Positions 33,986 through 41,912 of a stretch of 64,000 bases of DNA are shown in pieces (position 1 is the first letter of the stretch; the number at the start of each line of letters is the position of its first letter). The notes beneath the pieces are model-generated. The model was given only the letters and a program-made list of their open reading frames with translations, did no database searches and was not told the origin of the DNA. Source of the DNA: Pirellulales bacterium (lineage in GTDB: Bacteria > Planctomycetota > Planctomycetia > Pirellulales > JAEUIK01). The stretch covers positions 62,001-126,000 of the forward strand of contig JAIBBZ010000012.1 in assembly GCA_019694435.1 (NCBI GenBank). Reading direction: 5' to 3'. Position numbers and translations under genes: made by a program.

Positions 33986-36052
33986 ATGCGAATAGCCGTC
34001 TTGGTGTTTGGGTTCACTTGTGCGCTGTTTGCGGCGACGCTGGCGCATCCGTTCTCGATCTACGACGACCCGCTCAATGTCACGGAGAACACCGCGTTGC
34101 GACCGCCGTCGGCGGCGCACCTCGCCCGATTCTGGCTCGCCCCGTACGAAGGACTTTACGCCCCCGTGGCGTATAGCTGCTACCTGGCCGTCGCCGCGTT
34201 GGGGGGCCTCGATGCCCGTTGGTTTCATGCGGCCAATGTGTTGCTGCACGCGGGCACAGCGGTGCTGGTGCTGTTCTGGCTACGGCGGCTGGGGATTTCA
34301 CCACTCGCGGCCGGATTCGGCGCTTTAGCATTTGCCGTCCATCCGCTTCAGGTCGAGTCGGTCGCCTGGGTGACCGAAACCCGTGGACTGCTGGCAGGGT
34401 TCTTCGGACTAGCGGCGTTGACCGCCTATGTCGGCCCGCCGTCCAGTTGGCGTGGATATATCGTCGCGTCGCTGTGCTTCGCCTTGGCACTCTTATCGAA
34501 GCCGACTGCCGCGGCCGTGCCCCTGATGGCGCTGGCGATCGACGCGGTTGTGTCGCGGCGTCCCTGGCCCGAATCGGCACGAAGACTGGCGCCGTGGTTT
34601 GTGGCCGTGGTGGTCCTGGCGATCGTGACCAGCGCGCAGCAGCATCGCGCCGAGTTGGCGCGGACTAGCCCCCTTTGGGCGCGACCTCTCATCGCGTTCG
34701 ATGCACTCGGCCATTACGCGCAGAAATTCGCCTGGCCGCTGAACCTCGGACCCGATTACGGCCGCTCGCCCTACTGGCTCTTGCAAGAGCCGGCGCGCTG
34801 GTGGCCGGCGGCCGGGTGCGCATTGGTGCTGGTTGTCGTCGCGCTGTGGCAGGCGGCACGGCCGTGTTGGCCCGTCGTATTGCTCGCGATCGCCGGATGC
34901 GCGCCGTCGCTCGGGCTGACGCCGTTTGTCTTTCAGGGACATTCCACCGTGGCCGATCGCTTTGCCTATCTGGCAATGGCCGCCGTGGGGCTGGCAGCGG
35001 CGCAAGGGTTTGCCGCAGGCAAAGCACCCTTGCGCGCAGCGTTGGCGACCGTCGTCGTGCTGTGGGCGGCGCTCGCCTTTCGACAGACGACTTTTTGGCG
35101 CAGCGACGTGGCGATGTTTACCCACGCCTTGGAAGTCAACCCGACGAGCGAGCTCTCGATGAACAACCTGGGCATCGCGCTGTCCGCCGCGGGGCGTACC
35201 GCCGAGGCCATCGCCCAGCTCGAGCATGCCACGCGTCTCGATCCGCAATTCGCCGATGCCTACAACAATCTCGGCCTGGCCCGCTTGCGATCGGGCGATC
35301 CGGCGGCGGCAGTGAGCGACTTCGAGCGCGCCCTGGCCCTGAAACCGCACGACTTGAAGATCCGCAACAACCTGGGCGAGGCCTTGAGCGGCTGTGGCCG
35401 CTGGGCCGAAGCGGGCAAGCAATTCGCCGCGCTGCTGGCCGTGCAGCCGGGATTCTCGAACGTCCAGTTGAACTATGCCCGAGCGCTCAGAAACCTGGGC
35501 CAGGCGGCGCAGGCCCTACGGCACGCCCGCGAGGCCTGCCGCATCGAGCCCGGCTACGCGGAGGCACATCGCGAACTCGGCGAGTTGTTGCTGCTGGCCG
35601 GCCAGTTAAACGACGCTGCGCACGAACTGAGCGAGGCCTTGCGCCTCGCGCCGAAGAGCCTTGCGGCGCGCAACAGCCTGGCAGCTGCCTGGATGGCGGC
35701 CGGCGACCATCGGGCCGCAGCACGCGAGTACGAAGCGATTCTTGCTGCGACGCCCGGCTCGCCGCCGCGCCCGGTGTTGAACAACCTGGCCTGGCTGCTG
35801 GCGACGAGCGCCGACGCCGCATTGCGCGACGGTCCGCGGGCCCTGACGCTCGCCGAATTGATTCCCGCTCCGCTGACGGCGCGCGAACTCGACACCCTGG
35901 CGGCCGCTTATGCCGCGACCGGCGACTTTGCCCGGGCCTTGTCGACGATCGAAACCGCGCTGGCCCAAGGCGACGACCACGGCGACTTGATGGAGATGGT
36001 CAAAAAGCGGCAGACTCGCTACCAGTCCGGCCAGCCGTGGACCGAGCCTTAG
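33986..36052 (+). CDS. GT-C-like polytopic membrane protein with C-terminal TPRs (TMTC-like), second copy
   Basis: 688 residues from the ATG at 33986. The first membrane helix is followed by YDDPLNVTENT; HPLQVESVAWVTETRGLLA and GHSTVADRFAYLAM come later, all matching the copy at 20262-22151. Residues about 380-620 are TPR units (SMNNLGIALSAAGRTAEAIAQLEHATRLDP; AYNNLGLARLRSGDPAAAVSDFERAL). In eukaryotes proteins of this build mannosylate cadherins; the bacterial substrate is unknown. The last part (TARELDTLAAAYAATGDFARALSTIE) is a tail also seen in the other copy. It stands alone between divergent polX and the LssY_C gene. Confidence 0.82.
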   Translation: MRIAVLVFGFTCALFAATLAHPFSIYDDPLNVTENTALRPPSAAHLARFWLAPYEGLYAPVAYSCYLAVAALGGLDARWFHAANVLLHAGTAVLVLFWLRRLGISPLAAGFGALAFAVHPLQVESVAWVTETRGLLAGFFGLAALTAYVGPPSSWRGYIVASLCFALALLSKPTAAAVPLMALAIDAVVSRRPWPESARRLAPWFVAVVVLAIVTSAQQHRAELARTSPLWARPLIAFDALGHYAQKFAWPLNLGPDYGRSPYWLLQEPARWWPAAGCALVLVVVALWQAARPCWPVVLLAIAGCAPSLGLTPFVFQGHSTVADRFAYLAMAAVGLAAAQGFAAGKAPLRAALATVVVLWAALAFRQTTFWRSDVAMFTHALEVNPTSELSMNNLGIALSAAGRTAEAIAQLEHATRLDPQFADAYNNLGLARLRSGDPAAAVSDFERALALKPHDLKIRNNLGEALSGCGRWAEAGKQFAALLAVQPGFSNVQLNYARALRNLGQAAQALRHAREACRIEPGYAEAHRELGELLLLAGQLNDAAHELSEALRLAPKSLAARNSLAAAWMAAGDHRAAAREYEAILAATPGSPPRPVLNNLAWLLATSADAALRDGPRALTLAELIPAPLTARELDTLAAAYAATGDFARALSTIETALAQGDDHGDLMEMVKKRQTRYQSGQPWTEP

Positions 36053-36091
36053 GATCGGCCGCGCGAGCGCCGACAAGTCGCCTTGCAGGAT

Positions 36092-36814
36092 CTACCGCGC
36101 CGGCTTTACGACGCCCACCAGCAACCGGCCGTCGGTCTGCCATTGGTCGCCGCCGCCATTGCTGCCGGCGCGCCGGGTGTGAAAGCCGTCGACGTAATAG
36201 TCGGACTGCAGCTTGCCCGCATCTCGTAGATTGTTGAACAGATGGTCGCGCTCGACGTCGACATGGCCGTCAATGTGATGCGTGACCTGGCCCGTCGTGT
36301 GGCTCAGTCCCACGCGGAGATCGTACGAGGCAGCGCCGATCCAAACCGGACGTCCATCGTCGCTCGTGCGATCGAGCTTCCAGAACCGCACGTGATGGCG
36401 CTGACGCGGGTTATCACCGACAGGCTGCTCGAACGCGTGATCTTCCTTACGGCCAAACAGAAAGAGGTTGCTCACCGGGGCCTCGACGTCGGGCCGCGAC
36501 AACACCGTGTCGCCGGCGATCTCCAGATCGCTCCGCAGGCCCAGCGCAGCGGCCGGATACCAGCCGGCCGCCTGCATCGCGGCTGCCAGTTCCTCGTCGC
36601 GCGCCACGAGGGCCACGTTCAGCGGATCGCCCGGATGGTCGTCGCCGGTCGTCGTGATCCGTGGGTCGCCGTCGAACTCCGGATGACGGTGCGCATAGCT
36701 TTCCCAGGCCAGCGGCAGCAGCAAATAGGCCACGGAAAGATAAACGGCAATCAAAATCGCCGCCCAGCGCGCGATCCGACGATTGCGCGGCGAGAGCAAG
36801 GGATGATCGGACAT
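36092..36814 (-). CDS. LssY_C-type membrane-anchored protein
   Basis: 240 residues from the ATG at 36814. One N-terminal membrane segment (AAILIAVYLSVAYLLLPLAW) is followed by a soluble domain with DPLNVALVARDEELAAAMQAAGW, PVSNLFLFGRKEDHAFEQPVGDNPRQRHHVRFW and HIDGHVDVERD. These are the signatures of the LssY C-terminal domain, found after PAP2 phosphatases in Legionella LssY and as stand-alone proteins elsewhere. The biochemical role is unknown. It converges with the GT-C/TPR gene, whose stop is 39 nt away. Confidence 0.75.
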   Translation of the reverse strand: MSDHPLLSPRNRRIARWAAILIAVYLSVAYLLLPLAWESYAHRHPEFDGDPRITTTGDDHPGDPLNVALVARDEELAAAMQAAGWYPAAALGLRSDLEIAGDTVLSRPDVEAPVSNLFLFGRKEDHAFEQPVGDNPRQRHHVRFWKLDRTSDDGRPVWIGAASYDLRVGLSHTTGQVTHHIDGHVDVERDHLFNNLRDAGKLQSDYYVDGFHTRRAGSNGGGDQWQTDGRLLVGVVKPAR

Positions 36815-37302
36815 GGCGAGCTTCCACGGTGACCTGGTACAGCGGGTGCATGATACTACGCGACGGTCGCCTTTTCGCGCCGCCCCGGGAGCGGTCCGGG
36901 GAAGATTTCCATCTCGGCATGCTTCCCCTGGCTGCCGATTCGTAGCAAGGTAGCTAGCGTATCCCAGAGCCGATCGCGGACCGCGCCGTCGGGATGGCAG
37001 GCGACCAGACTCTGAGCGAAACTCGTTCCGGTGTCCGACGACTCATACGATCGCCGACCATGGCCCCTGGGCTAACCGGGGACACTGGAGAATTCCTTTC
37101 AGGGGCTGTTGTTCTACGCAGCACGGCGATCAGCCGTGGGAGTCTTGTGTCCCCTGCTCACCGTAGGCAGCGCGCTGCTGGAAACGCCGACGGGCGACGC
37201 ATCCGCGCATGGCCACCGCATAGTTCGTGAGCGCCAACTACCTGCGCAGCATGCAATCTGTGGTGGTTGATGAGGCTGGACTGTAATACCTGCGGCCGCG
37301 GT
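36815..37302. other. 488-nt intergenic region with no recognisable gene
   Basis: It separates two minus-strand genes. No frame looks coding. GGGGACAC at 37078-37085 and its complement at 37147-37154 form an 8-bp inverted repeat with a 61-nt interval, which is too weak to call a structure. The stretch may be remnant DNA, but nothing identifies its source. Confidence 0.4.
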
Positions 37303-38298
37303 CTAGGCATGAATCTCGACTACGTCGCGGTCGTGCGGCTCGTAGTCGGCCTTGACCACGGTGCCATCGTGGACGCCGGTGCCCCAGACGCGGGCGAACT
37401 TGAAGCTCTCGGCGAAATCTCGATGGATCAGCTCGGCGACGTCGAGCACCGTGCGACCCCGGCGGATGGTAAACGGCTTTTCGAAGTCGGCCGCCTTGGC
37501 CGTGGGCAGCTTCGTATAGACCCGCACCACGTCGAGCGCCGCGAATAGGGCGCGGCGCAGCGCGTCGAGCCCGGTGCCCTGTTCGGCCGAGATCGGTAAC
37601 TCGGCCAGGTCGAGCGGCAATAGCTCGTGCAGCAGCGCCAGCCGGTCGGCGGCGTCGGGCAAGTCGAGCTTGTTGGGCGCAAGCAGCGTACCGGTGAACG
37701 AAAGCCCTACGTCCTCTTCGTCGAGCTGCGATTGCCGGGCCAGCCGGGTCTTGGTCGCGGCGAGCCGGTTCCAGAGGTCTTGGAGCTGCTCGATCCCCTC
37801 ATCGGCTCCGAGGTCGACCACCAGCACGGCCAGATCGGCGCCTCGGATGAGCCCTTGCATGTAGGGCTCCATGAAATCGGTCGTGATCGGCGGCGTGTCG
37901 ATCAACTGTACCGACACGTCTTCCCAAGGCATCATGCCCGGCAGGGGCGTCCGGGTAGTGAAGGGGTACGGTGCGACCTCGGGCGTGGCGCGCGTCAGCG
38001 CGGCCAGGAGCCGGCTCTTCCCGGCGTTCGGTCCGCCCAAAATAACGACCGTGCCGGCACCCTGGCGGGGAATCTTGACCCCCTGCCCCGTACTCTTGCT
38101 TGCTTTGCGCTCGGCGTCGGCTGCCGTGCGGGCCTTGCTGAGCTTCTGCTTGAGGTCCGATTCGAGCTTTTCGCTGGCCTTGTGCTTCGGTAACTCACGG
38201 AGCATCACTTCGAGCCACTTGAGCTCGTCGGCCGCCGACGAGGCGCGGCGGTACTGCTCGGCGGCCTTGTGGTACTGCGGCGTGAGATTAACGGCCAT
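37303..38298 (-). CDS. DRG/Obg-like GTPase with C-terminal TGS domain
   Basis: 331 residues from the ATG at 38298-38296. After a helical N-terminus (residues 1-70) comes a GTPase core: G1 GGPNAGKS near residue 85, the switch segment APYPFTTRTPLPGM, G3-like LIDTPP, and G4 APNKLD. Residues about 250-331 are a TGS domain (YTKLPTAKAADFEKPFTIRRG; VWGTGVHDGTVVKADYEPHDRDVVEI). The DTPP in place of the DTPG of most Obg proteins is a variation. DRG/Obg GTPases bind ribosomes or RNA; the exact task is unknown. No clear operon partner. Confidence 0.85.
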   Translation of the reverse strand: MAVNLTPQYHKAAEQYRRASSAADELKWLEVMLRELPKHKASEKLESDLKQKLSKARTAADAERKASKSTGQGVKIPRQGAGTVVILGGPNAGKSRLLAALTRATPEVAPYPFTTRTPLPGMMPWEDVSVQLIDTPPITTDFMEPYMQGLIRGADLAVLVVDLGADEGIEQLQDLWNRLAATKTRLARQSQLDEEDVGLSFTGTLLAPNKLDLPDAADRLALLHELLPLDLAELPISAEQGTGLDALRRALFAALDVVRVYTKLPTAKAADFEKPFTIRRGRTVLDVAELIHRDFAESFKFARVWGTGVHDGTVVKADYEPHDRDVVEIHA

Positions 38299-38446
38299 GC
38301 GACGCTCGATTTGCGGCGAAAAGCAGCCAGTTCCGTTGAGTCTATCGCCGGGCCCTGCAGGCGACCAGCGGCCCGCCGCAGCGCGCGGCCCGGCAGAATC
38401 TCGCCGCGCACGACACGGACGACAGGCGCGGAGACAATGGCCGAAG

Positions 38447-38452
38447 TAGAAT
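38447..38452 (+). promoter_or_regulatory. TAGAAT -10-like box upstream of the small PEP-CTERM gene
   Basis: It stands 81 nt before the ATG. The same hexamer recurs before several genes in this window, which supports it, but no -35 match is visible. Confidence 0.3.
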
Positions 38453-38533
38453 CGCCACCGTCCGCAGCACGGCTGCCAGCTCCGGGGGGTGCTTCGCTCC
38501 ATTCTTTTCATCGCACAACGCGCGGAGGGTCTC

Positions 38534-39418
38534 ATGAAACGATGTTCGTGGCGGAATTTTTACTTGGCCTGCCTGTTTGCTTGCCTGGGCGCGCCACAGC
38601 CGTGTCTGGCCGGTCTCACGATGACCTCCGGAATCGGCGCCACGCACGCCGGCAATCTCGTCACCAACGGCAGCTTCGAGACCGGCGCTCCGCCGAGCGG
38701 CTCGACCTACTACTGGGCCACCGGCAGCGCGCTGACGCCCTTCGCCGCACCGCCGGGCTGGACCACCTCGGGTGACTCGCCAGCCTATGCAAGCTGGGGC
38801 AACGACAACGGGGCGCCCTTGCGCCTGCAGGGCAGCGACGTGATTCCCGACGGCTCGAACGCGCTGTACTTCGGCAACGGCGGCCCGGTGCTGCCCAGCC
38901 AAGGGCCCACGTTTCACGCCAACGGCTCGGTGACGTTTCCGTCCACGCCGACGATGACGACCTTCTTCGCCACTCAGCCGGTGATCCTCGCGCAGACCAT
39001 CAACACGCCGGCCAATCCATCGCCCTATTACAAGTTCTCGTTCTGGGTCTCCGGCGAAGATGCCGGCATTAACCAGGTGTTCGCCGAGCGCGGGATCTTC
39101 GGCCTGCAGGTGACCAATACGCTCGCGGGCGATCCGATCAACTACCTCAGCGTGCCCAACGGTGTGAACAACACGTTTGGCATGTCGCACCTGTACGAAT
39201 TCGTCTTTACGCCCCTCAATACGAGCCTCCCGGTGACGATCAGATTCATCAACTGGGGGCACTTCGACTTGAGCGCCTACGGCATGGCCAACTTCACCAC
39301 CGAGTTGGTGCTCGACGACGTGATCGTCAACGCGGTGCCCGAGCCGAGCAGCGGATTGCTGCTGTTGCTGGGCACGGTCTCTCTGGGACTCGCCGCACGG
39401 CGCCGAAGCCGGCGTTGA
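38534..39418 (+). CDS. PEP-CTERM exported protein
   Basis: 294 residues from the ATG at 38534, with CGGAGGG upstream. A signal peptide (FYLACLFACLGAPQPCLA) is followed by a beta-sandwich-like, Gly/Ser/Thr-rich body with the opening NLVTNGSFETG, common in PEP-CTERM proteins with carbohydrate-binding-like domains. The C-terminus is VPEPSSG, a hydrophobic helix (LLLLLGTVSLGLAA) and RRRSRR. It is expected to be processed by an exosortase and anchored or released at the surface. Function unknown; a second such protein lies at 30174-31652. Confidence 0.85.
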   Translation: MKRCSWRNFYLACLFACLGAPQPCLAGLTMTSGIGATHAGNLVTNGSFETGAPPSGSTYYWATGSALTPFAAPPGWTTSGDSPAYASWGNDNGAPLRLQGSDVIPDGSNALYFGNGGPVLPSQGPTFHANGSVTFPSTPTMTTFFATQPVILAQTINTPANPSPYYKFSFWVSGEDAGINQVFAERGIFGLQVTNTLAGDPINYLSVPNGVNNTFGMSHLYEFVFTPLNTSLPVTIRFINWGHFDLSAYGMANFTTELVLDDVIVNAVPEPSSGLLLLLGTVSLGLAARRRSRR

Positions 39419-39439
39419 TTTTCAAGCCGCCCCAAGCAC

Positions 39440-39480
39440 GGAAAAAGAGACAGCCTGCCGTCGGACGACGGCAGGCTGTC
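39440..39480 (-). terminator. Rho-independent terminator of the low-complexity protein gene
   Basis: A perfect 14-bp stem (39449-39462 with 39467-39480) and a 4-nt loop. On the minus strand the stem is followed by TCTCTTTTTC, so it ends the minus-strand gene whose stop is 47 nt away. The plus-strand side has no T-run, though the hairpin may also slow transcription from the convergent PEP-CTERM gene. Confidence 0.8.
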
Positions 39481-39527
39481 GTGGGCGCCTTGATGGTCGG
39501 CATCGCCGCGGGGGCGACGCACGGCGG

Positions 39528-40556
39528 CTAGCGCTGCGAGGGACGCCAGCCGTCGGCCAGTCCGCGATCGACCGCGGGGCCACGGTGCGTGTCGACCGCC
39601 GGGGTCGTCGCGTCGGCGGTGAAGAACACCGCGCGGCGCACCGGCACTGCCGTGGTTCGTTCATCCGGATTGACTAACCGCGGCAGCACGGCCGGCGGCT
39701 GCGGCGCGCCGCTCACGTTCGGATCCGGAATCGGCGTTTGCGGTGCAGGCATGCTCGGCGCGGTCGGCGGCACGGGCTGCAGATTCGTCGTGGGCGGATT
39801 GAGCGTCGGCGCTTGGTCGGCCGGGTTCGGCGCCGCAGGCGTCGGCGAAGTCGCCGCCGGAGGAGCCGGCGGGGTATAGACGGGCGGCGCGTAGGACGGC
39901 GTCGAAGTGCTCGGGGCCGTGTAGCTCGGCATCGCCGGAGTCGGCACCGAATAACTGACGGCCGGGGCCGGCGAAGCAGCGGCCGCCGGGGCGTACGATG
40001 CCTGCGTGGCGCACGCCGAACAGGCCGGAGCCGCCGGCGCGGCGGGCACTGCGGCCGCGGGGGCCGAATACATGGCAGGCGCCACCGGCGCCGCATAGCT
40101 CACCGACGGCGTGTAATAGGCCGACGTGTACGACGTCGAGCAAACCTGGCGATACGTCGTCTGGGGAACGTATTGCACCTGCTGCACATACGACGTCACC
40201 GGCTGATAGGCCGTCGTCGGGCAACCGGTGCACGGATCGCACGAGGTCACCGGGCGATAGCTCGTCACCGGCATCGCGTAGCACACCGGCCGGTAGCTCG
40301 TCTGCGGGACGTAGTTGCAGACCGTCGCGGGGGCGCAGGCCGGCGCGCAGGCGGTCGCACACGGCGACATGCACGTCGAGCAACCGGTGGCTACTGGCGC
40401 GACCGGTGCGACGGGGGCATAGTAGGTCGCGGTTCGCGGTGCGCAGCAGCCACGAAACCAATGGAAGATGGCCTGACTTTCGCTCGGCGTCGCCAGCACC
40501 GAAGCCGTGACGCAGCCGGCCAGAGCGGCGCGGCGCAAAACAAGAGAAGAGAACAT
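39528..40556 (-). CDS. Exported Cys/Tyr/Pro-rich low-complexity protein
   Basis: 342 residues from the ATG at 40556-40554. A signal peptide (LAGCVTASVLATPSESQA) is followed by a Cys-rich stretch (GCSTCMSPCATACAPACAPATVC), then short repeats built on YVPQTSYRPV / TSYRPVTSCDPC / YVPQTTYRQV, and a long Ala/Pro/Ser/Tyr segment ending in PXXP-type runs. Secreted proteins of this composition are frequent in planctomycetes; the Cys pairs may cross-link and the Tyr/Pro part resembles wall or matrix proteins. No enzyme motif. It has a good promoter and its own terminator, so it is an independent unit, probably well expressed (inference). Confidence 0.75.
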   Translation of the reverse strand: MFSSLVLRRAALAGCVTASVLATPSESQAIFHWFRGCCAPRTATYYAPVAPVAPVATGCSTCMSPCATACAPACAPATVCNYVPQTSYRPVCYAMPVTSYRPVTSCDPCTGCPTTAYQPVTSYVQQVQYVPQTTYRQVCSTSYTSAYYTPSVSYAAPVAPAMYSAPAAAVPAAPAAPACSACATQASYAPAAAASPAPAVSYSVPTPAMPSYTAPSTSTPSYAPPVYTPPAPPAATSPTPAAPNPADQAPTLNPPTTNLQPVPPTAPSMPAPQTPIPDPNVSGAPQPPAVLPRLVNPDERTTAVPVRRAVFFTADATTPAVDTHRGPAVDRGLADGWRPSQR

Positions 40557-40876
40557 TGGATGGGCTCCACGTGCGGTGAAAACGCTTCGCAACTTTGTTA
40601 AATCCCAGGTCAACTCAAGTGTCAAGTAGCGCAAACAATCGTTGATCTATTTGGTAAAAGATTCCGCTTGCGCCGGCATTGCCGGCACCTCGACACCTTG
40701 CCGATCAGGCAAGCTGTGCCTGCGGTCCATCGCCCGAGAGGGGATCGATCTGCTTCGCGCCAGGGAGTCGCGCGGGACGGGGAGTTCCTGTCGAACCCTA
40801 CGGCACGCTTACTCGGGGCGTGAATGATTCCGGCACGAATTTGCCCGCGGCGTCGCCGAGGATGGCCCTACAATCG
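40557..40876. other. Intergenic region upstream of the low-complexity protein gene
   Basis: 320 nt between two minus-strand genes. It holds the promoter described separately. A short perfect hairpin (CTTGCC with GGCAAG, five-base loop, near 40697-40713) has no U-run and is not called a terminator. No coding frame was seen. Confidence 0.4.
40597..40625 (-). promoter_or_regulatory. Sigma70-type promoter of the low-complexity protein gene
   Basis: On the minus strand a perfect TTGACA (40625-40620) is followed after 17 nt by TTTAAC (40602-40597). The predicted leader is about 35 nt. Confidence 0.6.
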
Positions 40877-41485
40877 CTACCTTCGCGCCTCGTAGCGGTC
40901 GTACAAGTCCATCAATACGTCGCGCAGATTGCCGCGCCGAGCGATCAGCGCGGCGGCGACTTCTTCCCGGCCAATGGTGCTGTCGCCAGGGGGCAGCAGT
41001 GCCCGCACGACTTGCCAGGCCAGGTCGGGATCGACGCCGGTTTGCCACAACGTGGGCAATCCGCAATCCGTGTGCGCGGTGACCAACAACCCATGGCCGC
41101 GCCGCCGGCAAGTCCATTTGAGCTTCGTACGCGACCAGGTGCTGAGTTGTTCGTAGCCATCGACCAGGATCATCGAACGCTGCCCGCCACGACCACGCGC
41201 AGCCACGCGGCCGGGGAGCCGGCGCTGTCCGTCGTGCATTTCGAACTGCTGCACCGCGTGGCCGGCGTCCTGCAAGTCGCGCGCAAGCTCGGCCAGCAAT
41301 GTCGATTTTCCGCTGCCGTGCGGCCCGATGATCTGGCCCCAGCCACCGCACGATTCGAGCGCTGCCCGCAGCGACGCGACGGTCGCGGTGGCCATCGCGG
41401 GAAAACGGAAGGCCAGCCGTCCCGGCCGCACGTGCCGCGTGGCAAACGGGTTTCCGGCGGGGACCCCGGCGGCATCGGCGTTCAT
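40877..41485 (-). CDS. Small P-loop ATPase of a planctomycete-type family
   Basis: 202 residues from the ATG at 41485. An N-terminal GNPFATRHVRPG is followed by a Walker A GPHGSGKST (about residues 54-62), a candidate Walker B hydrophobic strand SMILVDGYEQLS near 105, and VTAHTDCGLPTLW, which sits where a sensor region would be. There are no membrane segments and no second domain. It is the last gene of a three-gene minus cassette, 25 nt behind the small beta-rich protein. The substrate or partner moved by ATP hydrolysis is unknown. Fold and family come from the motifs only. Confidence 0.7.
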   Translation of the reverse strand: MNADAAGVPAGNPFATRHVRPGRLAFRFPAMATATVASLRAALESCGGWGQIIGPHGSGKSTLLAELARDLQDAGHAVQQFEMHDGQRRLPGRVAARGRGGQRSMILVDGYEQLSTWSRTKLKWTCRRRGHGLLVTAHTDCGLPTLWQTGVDPDLAWQVVRALLPPGDSTIGREEVAAALIARRGNLRDVLMDLYDRYEARR

Positions 41486-41510
41486 GGCCCCACCCCCGGC
41501 GCAGCGCCGC

Positions 41511-41912
41511 TCACGGCAAGACCGCTCGCGCCGGCGGCAAGCTACCCACGCGAAACGCTTGCTCTTCGACGATTTCGCGGCCGCGCGGCAAGAACAGCCG
41601 CAGCCGCACGCACCAGCGAATCTTCACGATCACACCGTCATAGCTCAGCGGGCTCGCCGGCAGATGCGTGCTGAATCGGCCCGGTCGGTGCGGATTGATG
41701 TAGTCGCCTTCGTCGGCCGATTGGCGCAGAAAGTAGTGCACCTCAAGGTCTTCATCCCCCTTCCCCTCGGTGTACCACAGCACCGACAGCTCCAGGGCTC
41801 GAATATCCGAGCGATTGATCACGTCGAGGCGGAACTCGCCCGCGAGCGATTCGCCCGGGGCATATTCGCGCTTGCCGCCGGCCAGTCGCAAAGTCACGCG
41901 AGGCTCGTTCAT
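41511..41912 (-). CDS. Small beta-rich protein of unknown function, possibly arrestin-like
   Basis: 133 residues from the ATG at 41912-41910, which overlaps the stop of the upstream membrane-protein gene (ATGA). It is built of alternating strands (VTLRLAGGKREYAPGESLAGEFRLDV; ALELSVLWYTEGKGDEDLEVHYF; GVIVKIRWCVRLRLFLPRGREIVEEQAFRVG) in the pattern of an arrestin-like immunoglobulin sandwich, with no signal peptide. Translational overlap ties it to the DUF3592-like protein. I do not assign a function. Confidence 0.65.
   Translation of the reverse strand: MNEPRVTLRLAGGKREYAPGESLAGEFRLDVINRSDIRALELSVLWYTEGKGDEDLEVHYFLRQSADEGDYINPHRPGRFSTHLPASPLSYDGVIVKIRWCVRLRLFLPRGREIVEEQAFRVGSLPPARAVLP

Noticed and set aside
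36815-37302. Inverted repeat GGGGACAC / GTGTCCCC in a gene-free stretch
   Set aside because: Only 8 bp with a 61-nt interval and no third copy seen; not distinguishable from chance, so no mobile element or regulatory structure is claimed.
40697-40713. Small hairpin CTTGCC-GGCAAG
   Set aside because: No U-run on either strand and only six base pairs; not a convincing terminator.
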